In this document: positions 45,461 through 54,442 of the stretch, piece by piece
Numbering within the stretch: position 1 is the first letter of the stretch
Layout: each line of letters starts with the position of its first letter
Notes under the pieces: model-generated
Databases searched by the model: none
What the model saw: only the letters and a program-made list of their open reading frames with translations
Told to the model about the DNA's origin: nothing
Made by a program: the position numbers and the translations under genes
Assembly: GCF_014132355.1 (NCBI RefSeq)
Contig: NZ_BLZO01000033.1
Location: 1 to 64,000, forward strand
From: Okeania sp. KiyG1
GTDB taxonomy: Bacteria > Cyanobacteriota > Cyanobacteriia > Cyanobacteriales > Microcoleaceae
Direction: 5' to 3'
Length of the DNA stretch: 64,000 bases

Positions 45461-45838
45461 ATTTTTTTTTCCTCATATAATCTACAATACGAACTTTACC
45501 ATAATTTGATAACATCATATAGATAAACCGGATTTATGTCACCAAAAACCCGGTTTTCCAACTATTATTAGTTTGTTATCTGATTTTTTCTATATCTGAG
45601 ATAGGGGCAGATTTAAGCATAAATATTTCTGTTAAGTGGAACATTATCGATCTAGAAATATACCCCTACAGTTTTTTATCTTTTCTTTTGCGGGTTTAAT
45701 ACCCAAACGTCAATGGGAGTGCTTAAAATTCCTTGGGGTTATAAGACACGGAGTGGGGTGTCGAAAACTATCCATAAGTAATTATTTTCCCTTCACCATA
45801 GCTGCCTTCTTCAAGAGAATAATCATCTGGACATGATG
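45461..45838. other. spacer with second copy of the diverged repeat
   Basis: It holds an AACCGGATTTATGTCACCAA stretch and the 45680-45780 copy of the repeat described at 45130-45240. The plus-strand frame at 45636-45836 is repeat sequence, not a gene. Confidence 0.4.
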
Positions 45839-46108
45839 TTAAACAGGTTTAGTTAAGTTAGAACAATAACTATCATTTACTACTAAAGAATTAATATTTA
45901 TAGGTTCCATATCTGATGATTCTGGTATCCACCGATTTGTAGGATGAAATACTACTTTTTTACAAACAACCTGAGTATTGCTTAAAGACGCATAATCCCA
46001 AGTAAAAATTTCTGGGTCTCTAATATTGGCATTAGCTGGCACTTTAACTAATGCACTTAACAAGACTAACTCCAGGGTGATTAAAGCAATAATTGCGTAT
46101 TTTAACAT
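45839..46108 (-). CDS. short exported protein, unknown function
   Basis: The 89-residue protein has a signal peptide MLKYAIIALITLELVLLSAL, predicted cut after VPANA (about residue 27). The mature part NIRDPEIFTWDYASLSNTQV, CKKVVFHPTNRWIPESSDME contains two cysteines. No family is recognised. The stop is TAA at the left and a normal AGGAGGT ribosome site precedes the ATG (CTTAGGAGGTCTATG on the minus strand), supporting the call. Confidence 0.6.
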   Translation of the reverse strand: MLKYAIIALITLELVLLSALVKVPANANIRDPEIFTWDYASLSNTQVVCKKVVFHPTNRWIPESSDMEPININSLVVNDSYCSNLTKPV

Positions 46109-46202
46109 AGACCTCCTAAGCTGATGCGTGTGAATAATTAATTTTCAGATAATAGTTTGATTATCATTTAGATTATCTCATAATTTTTCTGAGAGTGTCA
46201 AG

Positions 46203-46390
46203 TCAGTTATCAGTTATCAGTTATCAGTTATCAGTTATCAGTTATCAGTTATCAGTTATCAGTTATCAGTTATCAGTTATCAGTTATCAGTTATCAGTTA
46301 TCAGTTATCAGTTATCAGTTATCAGTTATCAGTTATCAGTTATCAGTTATCAGTTATCAGTTATCAGTTATCAGTTATCAGTTGTCAGGA
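46203..46390 (+). repeat. largest STRR array: about 26 copies of TTATCAG
   Basis: About 26 perfect tandem TTATCAG heptamers without interruption, ending TTGTCAGG. Because seven is not a multiple of three, the three plus frames give a repeating QLSVISY peptide, which is not a gene. Smaller arrays of the same heptamer are at 15562(-), 29010, 40836, 43961, 44216, 51779 and 60529. Confidence 0.95.
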
Positions 46391-46596
46391 GAGAAGAAAG
46401 AAGAATGACAGAAGCAAGAAAAAAGAAAGAATCAAGAGGAAGAAAAGGAGAAAGTTTTTTTGACCGCTAATTATCCGGACATGATATTACTGAATGATTA
46501 AGGATTAAAGGTTATTCTTTGAAGAAGAAATAAAAACAAAAATATTTTCGCTAATCCTATTCCTTTTAAGCAAAGGTAATTATTAATTGTTGAATT
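46391..46596. other. spacer downstream of the TPR-CHAT gene
   Basis: An AG-rich stretch, then TTATCCGGACATGATAT (also near 4625) and CCTTTTAAGCAAAGGTAATT. No gene is present. Confidence 0.4.
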
Positions 46597-49500
46597 TTAA
46601 TTTTTAAATTCCCTGCCAACACATACCCACGCACCCCAAAAGTAACGTGCTTGTAAAGGATAATTTTTTTCGTCCCATCGATCCAATAATTCAGATGATT
46701 TGTTCTGCCAATACGACCTACTTTCTTGAAGAATTTTTTCACCTGTGGGTAAAGCTTCTAATTCTGTTCTTGTAATTGTTTTGATATAAATTTGTGCCTC
46801 TTGCAAAGCTTGTTGACTGGATAATTTTTTCTGCTGCATATTAGTAAGAAAGCGGTTCATTAATAGAATCGAAACTTGAGCTGGAACAGACCACAAACTC
46901 ATAATTAAAAGTCTAGCTCCGGCTGCGGTAAATGCACTGCGTAATCCTTTGACTCCTTCTCCAATTTTCACATCTCCGACTGCTGTTTCACAAGCAATTA
47001 AAATGATCAATTCATTTGCCCATAAATCTAAACCTGCTACATCTAAAGCAAATAGAATTCCTTTGTCTGCTTCTTCAGGAATTTCTCTTCCGAAAAGCCA
47101 AGTATTTGCTCCTGCTAATGCTAATCCCGAACGCCATAATGGATTTTTTTCAGCTTTTATTTGATGTAAACGAAAACCCGATCCAATAAACTCTCCCCTT
47201 TCTAAAGTTGGTTGGGAGGGATTATCAAACTCCCCCCTTTCTAAGGGGGGTTGGTCTTGTTCTAAAAAGAAACCATGAGTTGCCAGAACTAATTTTTTCG
47301 GACATTTACTATTTGTTAAATGAGTTTTTAAGGCATCATTTTGTAATAGAGGTTTGACTTTAAATTCAGCAGCAACAGCTTGGGCAATTTCTCTAGTCAT
47401 AGGAACAGGTAAAAATGGTTTTTTATCCTTTTGTCCGAAGGTTTGAATAATTTCACTTTTCAGGGAATTTAAGTTAATAGATAAGTCTGTTTTTTCCTCT
47501 AGAGTTGTGGGAATTTCTAAGCCCCCCTTACTAAGGGGGGTTGGGGGGATTTCCTCCTTACTAAGAGAAGTTGGGGGGATTTCTTCCTTACTAAGAGGGG
47601 TTGGGGGGATTTCTACAGACAAATCAAAATTCGGATCGGCAATAACTAAAGATTCCGAAGCGATACGTTTGGGCTGATTTTTATGTCGTAATAAATCTCT
47701 AGCTGCTGTTAAATAGGTAATTTGATATTTGTCAATAAATAAGTGATTATTTTCTCCATATACGGGTAAAATTTCAAACGGAATTAGGGTTAACTTGCCG
47801 TCGGGACAAATAAATAATTGTTCGCCTTGTAAGTATTGCTTTAGAGGTTCAAAAACTGTGGTTGTTAATTCAACAAATGAATTTGATGGATTTGACGCTT
47901 TAGATGTTCCTAGTTTTACTTTTTTCGTAACTAAAGCTAAATTTTCTAGGTTGACTGGGGAAATAGTTTGACGCACCTGGCTAATTAAATTATCAATTTT
48001 TTCTGCTGCTCCTAAGTCAATCATCTGCACTTTTTCTGGTTCTTTTGCAGGTAAGATAAAGGCAAGATAACGAGGAGTTTGATATTTATTGGTAGTAAAG
48101 TCATAGACAGGAAAATAAGCAAATTCAATTAAGGTACTATTTTCCGGTAATTCTGAAGCAACCTCTTGGCGATCGACTAATTGATTTTCCAGGTTCATTT
48201 CTGGCACTTCAGCAGAGAGCTTTTTTTGTACAGTTTCGACTTCAACATATAGTTCATTCAGGAGTTCTTTATTAGCTTCGAGGCGAGATGAATTTTTGGG
48301 TAGGTAAAGAGAAGACTGCAAATTAACAATTTGTTTCCATAGAGAACGATACTTTTCAAAAGAGTCTTGGAGGTGGGGGTAGCGATCGCTATTCATTGCT
48401 GAATTAAAAGCTGCATCAGCGGCGTTACTGATGGCTTTACGTTTTAAGACTAAATCTAAAGCGGTGTGAATAACATCTAATTTTTCTGGAGATTCTTCTA
48501 GGGGATAAAAGTATTGATAGACGAGGGAAAGTAAGTTATATTGTGTGATTCTAATGTTGTCTAGGAAAAGCATTCTGTCATTTTCTGAACTGCCTAAAAA
48601 TTCCTGACTCATTAAGCGATGTTCTACTTCTGTAGCTTCTTTGAAGTATTTTAGAGATTCTTGATAGCGGTTAGTTGTAGCACATACTCCAGCTAGGTTG
48701 TTTAAGCTACGAACCAAGTCAAAATGGCCTCCAGTAAACAAACGTTTAGTTATGGCTAAAGCATTTTGGAAAAGAGCTTCAGCTTCACTATATTTTTCTT
48801 GAATAAAATATAGCAAACCAAGGTTGTTTAAGTTGCTAGCTACATCAGGATAGTCTCCAATCAATAAATGTTCATAAATATCTAAAGCCTTTTTTAAAAT
48901 ATGTTCAGCTTCACTATATTTTCCCTGATTAAGGTATATCAAACCTAGGTTGTTTAAGGTAGTAGGCAAATAAGGATGGTTTGTTTCAAACAAACGTTTA
49001 TAAATAGCTAAAGCATCTTGAAAAAGAGGTTCAGCTTCACTATATTTTCCTTGCTTATCGTACACCGTAGCGAGGTTATTTAAACTGCGAGCTATATCAA
49101 GATTGCCTATTTTAAAGAATGGTTTATAAATCTGTAAAGCCTTTTTGAAAATATTTTCAGCCTTATCATATTTTCCTTGATTCTTGTAGAGCAAACCTAG
49201 GTTATTTAAGGTAGTAGCCACAACAGGATGGTTTTCGGTAAATAAACGTTCATAAATAGCTAAAGCATCTTGAAAAAGAGGTTCAGCTTCACTATATTTT
49301 CCTTGATTATTGTAGAGCATAGCTAGATTGTTTAGGCTAACTGCTACATCAGGACGGTCTGTTTTAAACAGACTTTTTCTCATGGCTAAAGCCTTTTGGA
49401 AAAGAGGTTCAGCTTTACTATATTTTCCTTGATTGCTGTAAAGCATAGCTAGGCAGTTTAAGCTAGTAGCTACATCAGGATGGTCTGTTTTAAACCAATG

Positions 49501-50664
49501 TTTATAAATAGCTAAAGCCTTTTGGAAAAGAGGTTCAGCTTCACTATATTTTCCTTGATTATTGTAGAGTAAACCTAGGCCGTTTAAGCTAGTAGCTGTC
49601 TCAGGATTGTCTTCACCAAATAAACGTTTTCTCATAGCTAAAGCCTCTTGAAAAAGAGGTTCAGCTTCAATGTATTTTCCTTGATTATTGTAGAGCAAAG
49701 CTAGGTCGTTTAAGCTAGTAGCTACATCAGGATGATCTGTTTCTTTAAACAAATTTCTTCTCATCGCTAAAGCATTTTGGACAAGAGGTTCAGCTTCAGT
49801 GTATTTTCCTTGAATAAGATAGATTAAAGCTAGGCCGTCTAAGCTATTAGCCACATAAGGATTGTCTCCATTAAACAAACGTTTTGTCATTGCTAACGTC
49901 TCTTCATAAAGAGGTTCAGCTTCACTATATTTTCCTTGAGAATGGTAGAAAAAAGCTAGGCTGTTTAAGCTATTGGCAACATCAAGATGGTCTGTTTTAA
50001 ACAAACATTTTTTCATAGCTAAAGATTCTTGAAAAAGAGGTTCAGCTTCACTATATCTTTCTTGATAATAGTATAGGTAAGCCAGGTTGTTTAGGCTATT
50101 AGCAATATCAAGATTTTCTGTTTTAAACAAACGTTTTCTCATAGCTAAAGATTCTTGAAAAAGAGGTTCAGCTTCAATATATTTGCCTTGATTATTGTAG
50201 AGCAAAGCTAGGCCATTTAAGCTAGTAGCAAGAAGAGGATGGTCTGTTTTAAATAAACGTTTATAAATAGCTAAAGCATCTTGAAAAAGAGATTCAGATT
50301 CACTATATCTTTCTTGATAAGAGTATAAGTAAGCTAAGTTGTTTAAGCTATTAGCAACAAGAGGATGGTCTGTTTTAAATAAACGTTTTATCATAGCTAA
50401 AGCCTCTTGGAAAAGAGGTTCAGCTTCACTGTATTTTCCTTGAGAATAGTATAAGTAAGCTAGGTTGTTTAAGCTGTTAGCTATTTCAGAATTTTCATTT
50501 CTCCAGATTTGTCTAGCTAAATCTAAAGATTGTTTAGCTAATTCAATAGCTTCATCGAATTGACCTTGTTGTTTTAGTAGATTAATTCTTGCTTTTAAAC
50601 TAAAGTAAGTTGCTTGTTCCCCTACATTTGAAAAAAAATCACCTAACTGTTCAAATAAATTCAT
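46597..50664 (-). CDS. TPR-CHAT protein (caspase-like peptidase fused to TPR array)
   Basis: The 1355-residue protein carries about fifteen kinesin-light-chain-like 42-residue TPRs (residues about 60-690) of the form NSLNNLAYLYYSQGKYSEAE. A C-terminal CHAT domain (about 900-1350) follows, with the catalytic His in LVLATHGFFLEQ (near 1131) and Cys in LIILIACETAVGD (near 1224), then AAGARLLIMSLWSVP. CHAT proteases are caspase relatives; in type III-E CRISPR and other bacterial systems they cleave partners, but the target here is unknown. In the CHAT part, EIPPTPLSKE-type repeats (near 1018-1049) and PPLERGEF repeats (near 1137-1160) are translated spacer repeats inserted in frame. The frame is open throughout. 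Confidence 0.9.
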   Translation of the reverse strand: MNLFEQLGDFFSNVGEQATYFSLKARINLLKQQGQFDEAIELAKQSLDLARQIWRNENSEIANSLNNLAYLYYSQGKYSEAEPLFQEALAMIKRLFKTDHPLVANSLNNLAYLYSYQERYSESESLFQDALAIYKRLFKTDHPLLATSLNGLALLYNNQGKYIEAEPLFQESLAMRKRLFKTENLDIANSLNNLAYLYYYQERYSEAEPLFQESLAMKKCLFKTDHLDVANSLNSLAFFYHSQGKYSEAEPLYEETLAMTKRLFNGDNPYVANSLDGLALIYLIQGKYTEAEPLVQNALAMRRNLFKETDHPDVATSLNDLALLYNNQGKYIEAEPLFQEALAMRKRLFGEDNPETATSLNGLGLLYNNQGKYSEAEPLFQKALAIYKHWFKTDHPDVATSLNCLAMLYSNQGKYSKAEPLFQKALAMRKSLFKTDRPDVAVSLNNLAMLYNNQGKYSEAEPLFQDALAIYERLFTENHPVVATTLNNLGLLYKNQGKYDKAENIFKKALQIYKPFFKIGNLDIARSLNNLATVYDKQGKYSEAEPLFQDALAIYKRLFETNHPYLPTTLNNLGLIYLNQGKYSEAEHILKKALDIYEHLLIGDYPDVASNLNNLGLLYFIQEKYSEAEALFQNALAITKRLFTGGHFDLVRSLNNLAGVCATTNRYQESLKYFKEATEVEHRLMSQEFLGSSENDRMLFLDNIRITQYNLLSLVYQYFYPLEESPEKLDVIHTALDLVLKRKAISNAADAAFNSAMNSDRYPHLQDSFEKYRSLWKQIVNLQSSLYLPKNSSRLEANKELLNELYVEVETVQKKLSAEVPEMNLENQLVDRQEVASELPENSTLIEFAYFPVYDFTTNKYQTPRYLAFILPAKEPEKVQMIDLGAAEKIDNLISQVRQTISPVNLENLALVTKKVKLGTSKASNPSNSFVELTTTVFEPLKQYLQGEQLFICPDGKLTLIPFEILPVYGENNHLFIDKYQITYLTAARDLLRHKNQPKRIASESLVIADPNFDLSVEIPPTPLSKEEIPPTSLSKEEIPPTPLSKGGLEIPTTLEEKTDLSINLNSLKSEIIQTFGQKDKKPFLPVPMTREIAQAVAAEFKVKPLLQNDALKTHLTNSKCPKKLVLATHGFFLEQDQPPLERGEFDNPSQPTLERGEFIGSGFRLHQIKAEKNPLWRSGLALAGANTWLFGREIPEEADKGILFALDVAGLDLWANELIILIACETAVGDVKIGEGVKGLRSAFTAAGARLLIMSLWSVPAQVSILLMNRFLTNMQQKKLSSQQALQEAQIYIKTITRTELEALPTGEKILQESRSYWQNKSSELLDRWDEKNYPLQARYFWGAWVCVGREFKN

Positions 50665-50820
50665 TTTTGTTACCTCTTTTTATATGCTGATGCTTCAATA
50701 ATAATGTTGTAATTCTAGTTTTTAAACCTAAAAGCAGGAAACCCAACATTTTTTATCAAAAGTAATGCAGTGGCGAACGGGTGAATATGTCGAGTATATG
50801 GCAAATAAAAAATCAGACTA
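50665..50820. other. leader of the TPR-CHAT gene
   Basis: About 150 bases with no gene; probable promoter region of the minus-strand TPR-CHAT gene. Confidence 0.35.
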
Positions 50821-51293
50821 TTTCTGCTTCTGCTATTAATTCCTGAGCAAAACGAGTTTTTTTCAAATCATCAATACCAAACATAGCTTCTAACTCCTGA
50901 CGACTCATTTCTGGTAATTTTTCTAATACAATAGTCTGGAATACGGGAAATAATTTGTTGGGTTTTGTTGCCTCAACCCAACCTACAGTTTAAGTTAATT
51001 CAAATTAGCAATAGCTTGTCGTACTTGCTCAACTTCTAACTCTAAAATTTCGGCAATTTCTTCAACAGAAAAGCCTTTTCTTAATAAACTAGGAATAACT
51101 TCCAATTTTCCTTCTATTTTTCCTTCAGCTTTGGACTCTGCTATTAATTCCTGAGCAAAACGGGTTTTTTTTAAATCATTCATACTAAACATAGCTTCTA
51201 ACTCCTGACGACTCATTTCTGGTAATTTTTCTCATACAATAGTCTGGAATACGAGAAATAATTAGTTGGGTTTTGTTGCCTCAACCCAACCTA
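50821..51293 (-). repeat. tandem extra copies of the 3' end of the DUF2887 gene
   Basis: 51294 onward is the gene end proper. 50986-51293 (308 bases) repeats it and encodes MSRQELEAMFSMNDLKKTRF through VEEIAEILELEVEQVRQAIA (73 residues, open frame 50995-51216). 50821-50985 is a further partial copy (MSRQELEAMFGIDDLKKTRF, then stop). Each ends with a GGGTTTTGTTGCCTCAACCC palindrome. Both copies lack the gene start. Confidence 0.8.
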
Positions 51294-51302
51294 CAGTTTA
51301 AG

Positions 51303-52085
51303 TTAATTCAAATTAGCAATAGCTTGTCGCACTTGCTCAACTTCTAATTCTAAAATTTCGGCAATTTCTTCAACAGAAAAGCCTTTTTTTAACAAATTAG
51401 GAATAACTTCTATTTTTGTTTCTGCCATTAATTCCTGAGCAAAACGAGTTTTTTTCAAATCATCAATACCAAACATAGCTTCTAACTCCTGACGACTCAT
51501 TTCTGGTAATTTTTCTAGAACAATAACTGACAATAGGTTCAAAAGTTGTAACCGATCATTTTCCTCGGTAAACTGCTGTTTGACTCGATTAATTAATACG
51601 GTTACTCTCTCCAAAAATTGTTTCTTCCTTGCTACAACTAATTGAACAATCTGTACGCCTAAAGGAGTTGTTTCACTCACTTCTAATTCATTCAAATAGA
51701 TGCGTTTGACTAGGGGAGAATCTAAAAAGGGTTGTACAGATTCTCTTTGTCTTTCTGTCGGTTCCATACTACGACCTTTCAGTTATCAGTTATCAGTTAT
51801 CAGTTATCAGCTATCAGCTATTAGTTGTCAGTAACTTTCACTGAAGTCATAAAACTGAAATACTGAACTTTATTCTCTTCATACTTTTAAAATGGGAGCT
51901 TTGCAGCTTGATTTGTTATCAGTATCTTGAGGTAAAAATACCCCGTCTATTCTAAAAGCTGTCTGTTTTAATTCTACTGAATCAAAACGATAATCGTTGG
52001 GGTTTTCTGATAATTCTCCCCACAACTGAAAGAAGGTTTCGGGTAAGTCTTGGAAAATTCGATAAAATATATGGTCAGTTTTCAT
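51303..52085 (-). pseudogene. DUF2887 (Rpn-like) nuclease gene, interrupted
   Basis: The start MKTDHIFYRIFQDLPETFFQ through LKQTAFRIDGVFLPQDT (51879-52085) is the DUF2887 N-terminus. The second part (51303-51767) reads VEPTE-like EPTERQRESVQPFLDSPLVK, RIYLNELEVSETTPLGVQIV, and the C-terminal MSRQELEAMFGIDDLKKTRF. Between them (about 51768-51890) are an STRR array and a hairpin-like piece that replaced the middle of the nuclease domain, including the expected PD-(D/E)XK residues. It is therefore a pseudogene, although the 3' part keeps an open frame of 154 codons. Confidence 0.8.
51768..51890. repeat. STRR cassette inside the DUF2887 gene
   Basis: TTTCAG-(TTATCAG)4 followed by degenerate CTATCAG, CTATTAG and TTGTCAG units (51778-51830), then ACTTTTAAAATGGGAGCTTT. 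The array gives units of graded identity, with perfect copies on one side and decayed ones on the other. Confidence 0.75.
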
Positions 52086-52109
52086 TCAGTCAATATTCTA
52101 TTTATCGTT

Positions 52110-52331
52110 CTAGTTTTTAACAGTTAATAATCTGCCTTGCACAGATTCTAAGATGGAATCTCTAATAAACGCACTGGCATTAATAATTTCGATACCAATT
52201 AACTCCCCTGTTTCATTCAATTCTGCCGTAATATTAGGACTAATTTCTACGCTTCTTACTTCTGGTTCATTAGTCAGAGTTAAATGCAGAATATCCTCTT
52301 TTTCAAAATAAGTCATTTTGGCTTTATTCAT
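52110..52331 (-). CDS. DUF2283 protein (probable antitoxin-like partner)
   Basis: With start at 52331 the protein is MNKAKMTYFEKEDILHLTLT, NEPEVRSVEISPNITAELNE, TGELIGIEIINASAFIRDSI (73 residues), the compact beta-alpha DUF2283 pattern. DUF2283 genes often pair with a small DUF4258-type gene in what are thought to be toxin-antitoxin-like modules. Here the upstream partner overlaps by eight bases (ATGAATAA) but has a nonsense codon. A GGGAGA ribosome site fits this start better than the upstream ATG at 52349. Confidence 0.8.
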   Translation of the reverse strand: MNKAKMTYFEKEDILHLTLTNEPEVRSVEISPNITAELNETGELIGIEIINASAFIRDSILESVQGRLLTVKN

Positions 52332-52599
52332 AAATTGTAAATCTCCCATTGTTTAAACGAAATTTTATTTGTTGACGAGTTGTAGCATGAACAGTTATCG
52401 GTGTAATAGAATTTTCAGAACTTTCATAAGAAATTACAACTAAATCCCGATTATGTTTACCTACAACTATTTGGTTTCCTGTTACTGTATCGTAATATCT
52501 TTCTCCAGAAAATCAGACAATTCTTTCAAGCTGCTGTAATTCAAACCCTCTTAAATTAGCTCGATACTTCATATAATCTGTCCAGATAATTTCTCTCAT
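52324..52599 (-). pseudogene. DUF4258-like small protein with one nonsense codon
   Basis: The minus strand reads MREIIWTDYMKYRANLRGFE, LQQLERIV, TGA, FSGERYYDTVTGNQIVVGKH, NRDLVVISYESSENSITPIT, VHATTRQQIKFRLNNGRFTI, YE and stop. This is the layout of the small partner proteins that precede DUF2283 genes. The internal TGA stands where an Arg codon (CGA) is expected, a single C-to-T change. Directly upstream (about 52622-52650) is a copy of the first ten codons of the DUF2887 gene (MKTDHIFYRI). Confidence 0.65.
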
Positions 52600-52804
52600 A
52601 AAATAGTTGAGCAAACTCCTTAATTCGATAAAATATATGGTCGGTTTTCATTTTGTATTAAGTTGAGTGAGAAACCGGGTTTCTCTTAACGAAGTCAGAA
52701 GTCAGAAGTCAGAAGTTATTTTTGTAACGGAGATGCGTGAGCAACTCTCCAAAAATATTGCGCCTTAAAAGACGGGGTTTTAGACTCATATTATTTTGAT
52801 AAAT
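52600..52804. repeat. spacer with DUF2887 start fragment, heptamers and hairpin element
   Basis: 52622-52650(-) repeats the DUF2887 start; AGTCAGA heptamers lie at about 52688-52715; a GCGCCTTAAAAGACGGGGTTT hairpin-type element lies at 52759-52800. Confidence 0.5.
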
Positions 52805-53362
52805 TTAGGCTGTAATTAAATACTTATATCGCATCAATTGACAATTATTTTTATTGACATGATTCAACAAACTTGCTAGATGTTCTGTTTGTAATTCTAG
52901 TGGCTCATCTTCAGGTTTAGGTAGCCAATCTAATTGCGGTTTTTCTTGACTAAAAACGGCGATAATTTCTTCATATCCAATGGGTGGTTGAACAACAAAA
53001 GGATCGTCTTTATCTTTCGGTAAAATTAATGTTCCCCAAGACACAGGAAAAGTCGGACTTAAAAAAGAAGGTGCTATACAATAAATTTCCCCAGAAGCAA
53101 ATTTTTCAGTCACAATTAAATAGCCAGAATTATTCAGTCTAAATTGATAATTAATTTTACTCCCAACTGAAAATGATGGGCAATTAGTTTGTGGGTTTGG
53201 ATTCCATTGACTATTGCCTATTCCTAGATGAGACGCATTAATTTCAGAGGTAGATTCTTCAATAGAAATATTGCTACTATCTTCTGATGAGTCAGTTTTT
53301 TCAATGGAAATATTCGTATCATCTTCTGATTTTCCCCATAATGCTTGCCAAATTTCGCTCAT
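52805..53362 (-). CDS. DUF4384-domain protein
   Basis: The 185-residue protein has an acidic, Ser-rich N-terminal third (SIEKTDSSEDSSNISIEEST) and a C-terminal domain of DUF4384 type: CPSFSVGSKINYQFRLNNSG, YLIVTEKFASGEIYCIAPSF, WGTLILPK, VQPPIGYEEIIAVFSQEKPQ. DUF4384 commonly follows caspase, kinase or TPR modules in cyanobacteria and is thought to be a beta-sandwich of unknown role. It forms a likely two-gene unit with the 53401-53826 gene just upstream (about 40-base gap). Confidence 0.75.
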   Translation of the reverse strand: MSEIWQALWGKSEDDTNISIEKTDSSEDSSNISIEESTSEINASHLGIGNSQWNPNPQTNCPSFSVGSKINYQFRLNNSGYLIVTEKFASGEIYCIAPSFLSPTFPVSWGTLILPKDKDDPFVVQPPIGYEEIIAVFSQEKPQLDWLPKPEDEPLELQTEHLASLLNHVNKNNCQLMRYKYLITA

Positions 53363-53400
53363 AATAATTCTCCTGATTTTCTCAGTATGATTATTTAATT

Positions 53401-53826
53401 TTAGCCTATTATTTCTAGTGAAACATCGGAATTATTTTCAGCTTTAGTCAATAATTCTTGCCAAAGCTCAGTAGTTTTTTTAGGTGCAATATTTTTTATA
53501 TATTCAGGAAAAATTTCTGCCTCTAACCATTTTCTAACACCTTGCCTAGTTTTCTGATATTTTCCATTGGTATTATTTTTGTCTTTGCAATTAAAACCAT
53601 GTTCTATTAAAGCTGGATAGATTGTTTTATTCCAACAGTCTTTCAGAGTACTCTCCGAAAATCCATAGTTATTTTTTAATTTATCCTTTAACTCTTTCGA
53701 GTATTTTCGTTCATTTTCTGATAGTAATCTTTCTTTAAAAGCAATTGCATCGTTACCAGACAAATGCAACTCCTTTACCATCCGATCGAGAAGTTGATTT
53801 TCCCAGTGTTCATAAGATTTATTCAT
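53401..53826 (-). CDS. helical cytoplasmic protein of unknown function, paired with DUF4384 gene
   Basis: With start at 53826 the product is about 141 residues: MNKSYEHWENQLLDRMVKEL, HLSGNDAIAFKERLLSENER, KYSKELKDKLKNNYGFSEST, GVRKWLEAEIFPEYIK. It is charged and mostly alpha-helical with no membrane segment. The longer frame from 53889 adds a hydrophobic stretch but has no better start. Same strand and a short gap to the DUF4384 gene suggest joint function; the family is not recognised. Confidence 0.6.
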   Translation of the reverse strand: MNKSYEHWENQLLDRMVKELHLSGNDAIAFKERLLSENERKYSKELKDKLKNNYGFSESTLKDCWNKTIYPALIEHGFNCKDKNNTNGKYQKTRQGVRKWLEAEIFPEYIKNIAPKKTTELWQELLTKAENNSDVSLEIIG

Positions 53827-54046
53827 CGGTATCAGTATTGGTGAAGTTATTTTGAGCAAAATATAACAAATGTATTTATTGAGCGTCAATAGTTATCTAC
53901 AAAAATCGATATTTTTCTATATAATTCTCTTTGTTCTATACATATTTATCCTATCCAGTTGTTAATCTAAAAAATCGATTTTTATCTACACCATTATTAA
54001 ATAAATCAAGCTAGCATTTATTTAGAGAATAAAAATATCTAAGCAC
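53827..54046. other. divergent spacer, no repeats recognised
   Basis: AT-rich DNA between two divergent genes, probably carrying promoters for both. Confidence 0.35.
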
Positions 54047-54442
54047 ATGGAAAATCCAATCAACAAGAAACAGGAAAAACACATCATGCTACCTTTATCT
54101 CAAGAGCAAATTGAACTGCTGAAAAAACAGGCAATTGAAACTTTTGTTAAAGCTGCAAATGCAATATTTATTGTCGCTGTTATTATTAGTCAAACTGGTA
54201 TTGCTAAAAGTTCATTGATTAATGTTGTGTTCAATATTAATTTAAAAACTAATGTAGTTAAACCTTGTACGATGACTGTTGAAAAATTTGTTGTGAAGGG
54301 AAATAAAGATAAATTATGGTTTGATGATTTGCCAGGAATTGGGGAAGATAAAAAGATTTTAAATAAGAAGTTTTATAACTGTCCTAATACCAATTTGAAA
54401 AAAGAATGCTATGAAAAGTGCCTATTGATCGGGTATGCTTAA
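54047..54442 (+). pseudogene. truncated GTPase (Era/HSR1-like) with defective P-loop
   Basis: The 131-codon frame: LSQEQIELLKKQAIETFVKA, then the G1 region VIISQTGIAKSSLINVVFNI, a G2-like CTMTVEKFVVKG, and G3 LWFDDLPGIGEDKK. Related cyanobacterial GTPases have GQTGVGKSSLIN at G1; here both key glycines are changed (S and A). The frame then degenerates and stops where G4 (NKxD) and G5 should follow. It is read as a decaying gene. Its neighbours (DUF4384 pair, kinase) are of the same accessory type. Confidence 0.65.

Noticed and set aside
45636-45836. Plus-strand 66-codon frame as a gene
   Set aside because: It overlaps a diverged dispersed repeat also found at 45130-45240 and lacks a ribosome site or family.
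46195-46470. Open frame encoding repeated QLSVISY
   Set aside because: It is the translation of a perfect 7-base tandem repeat; all three frames stay open for the same reason. No start signal or family.
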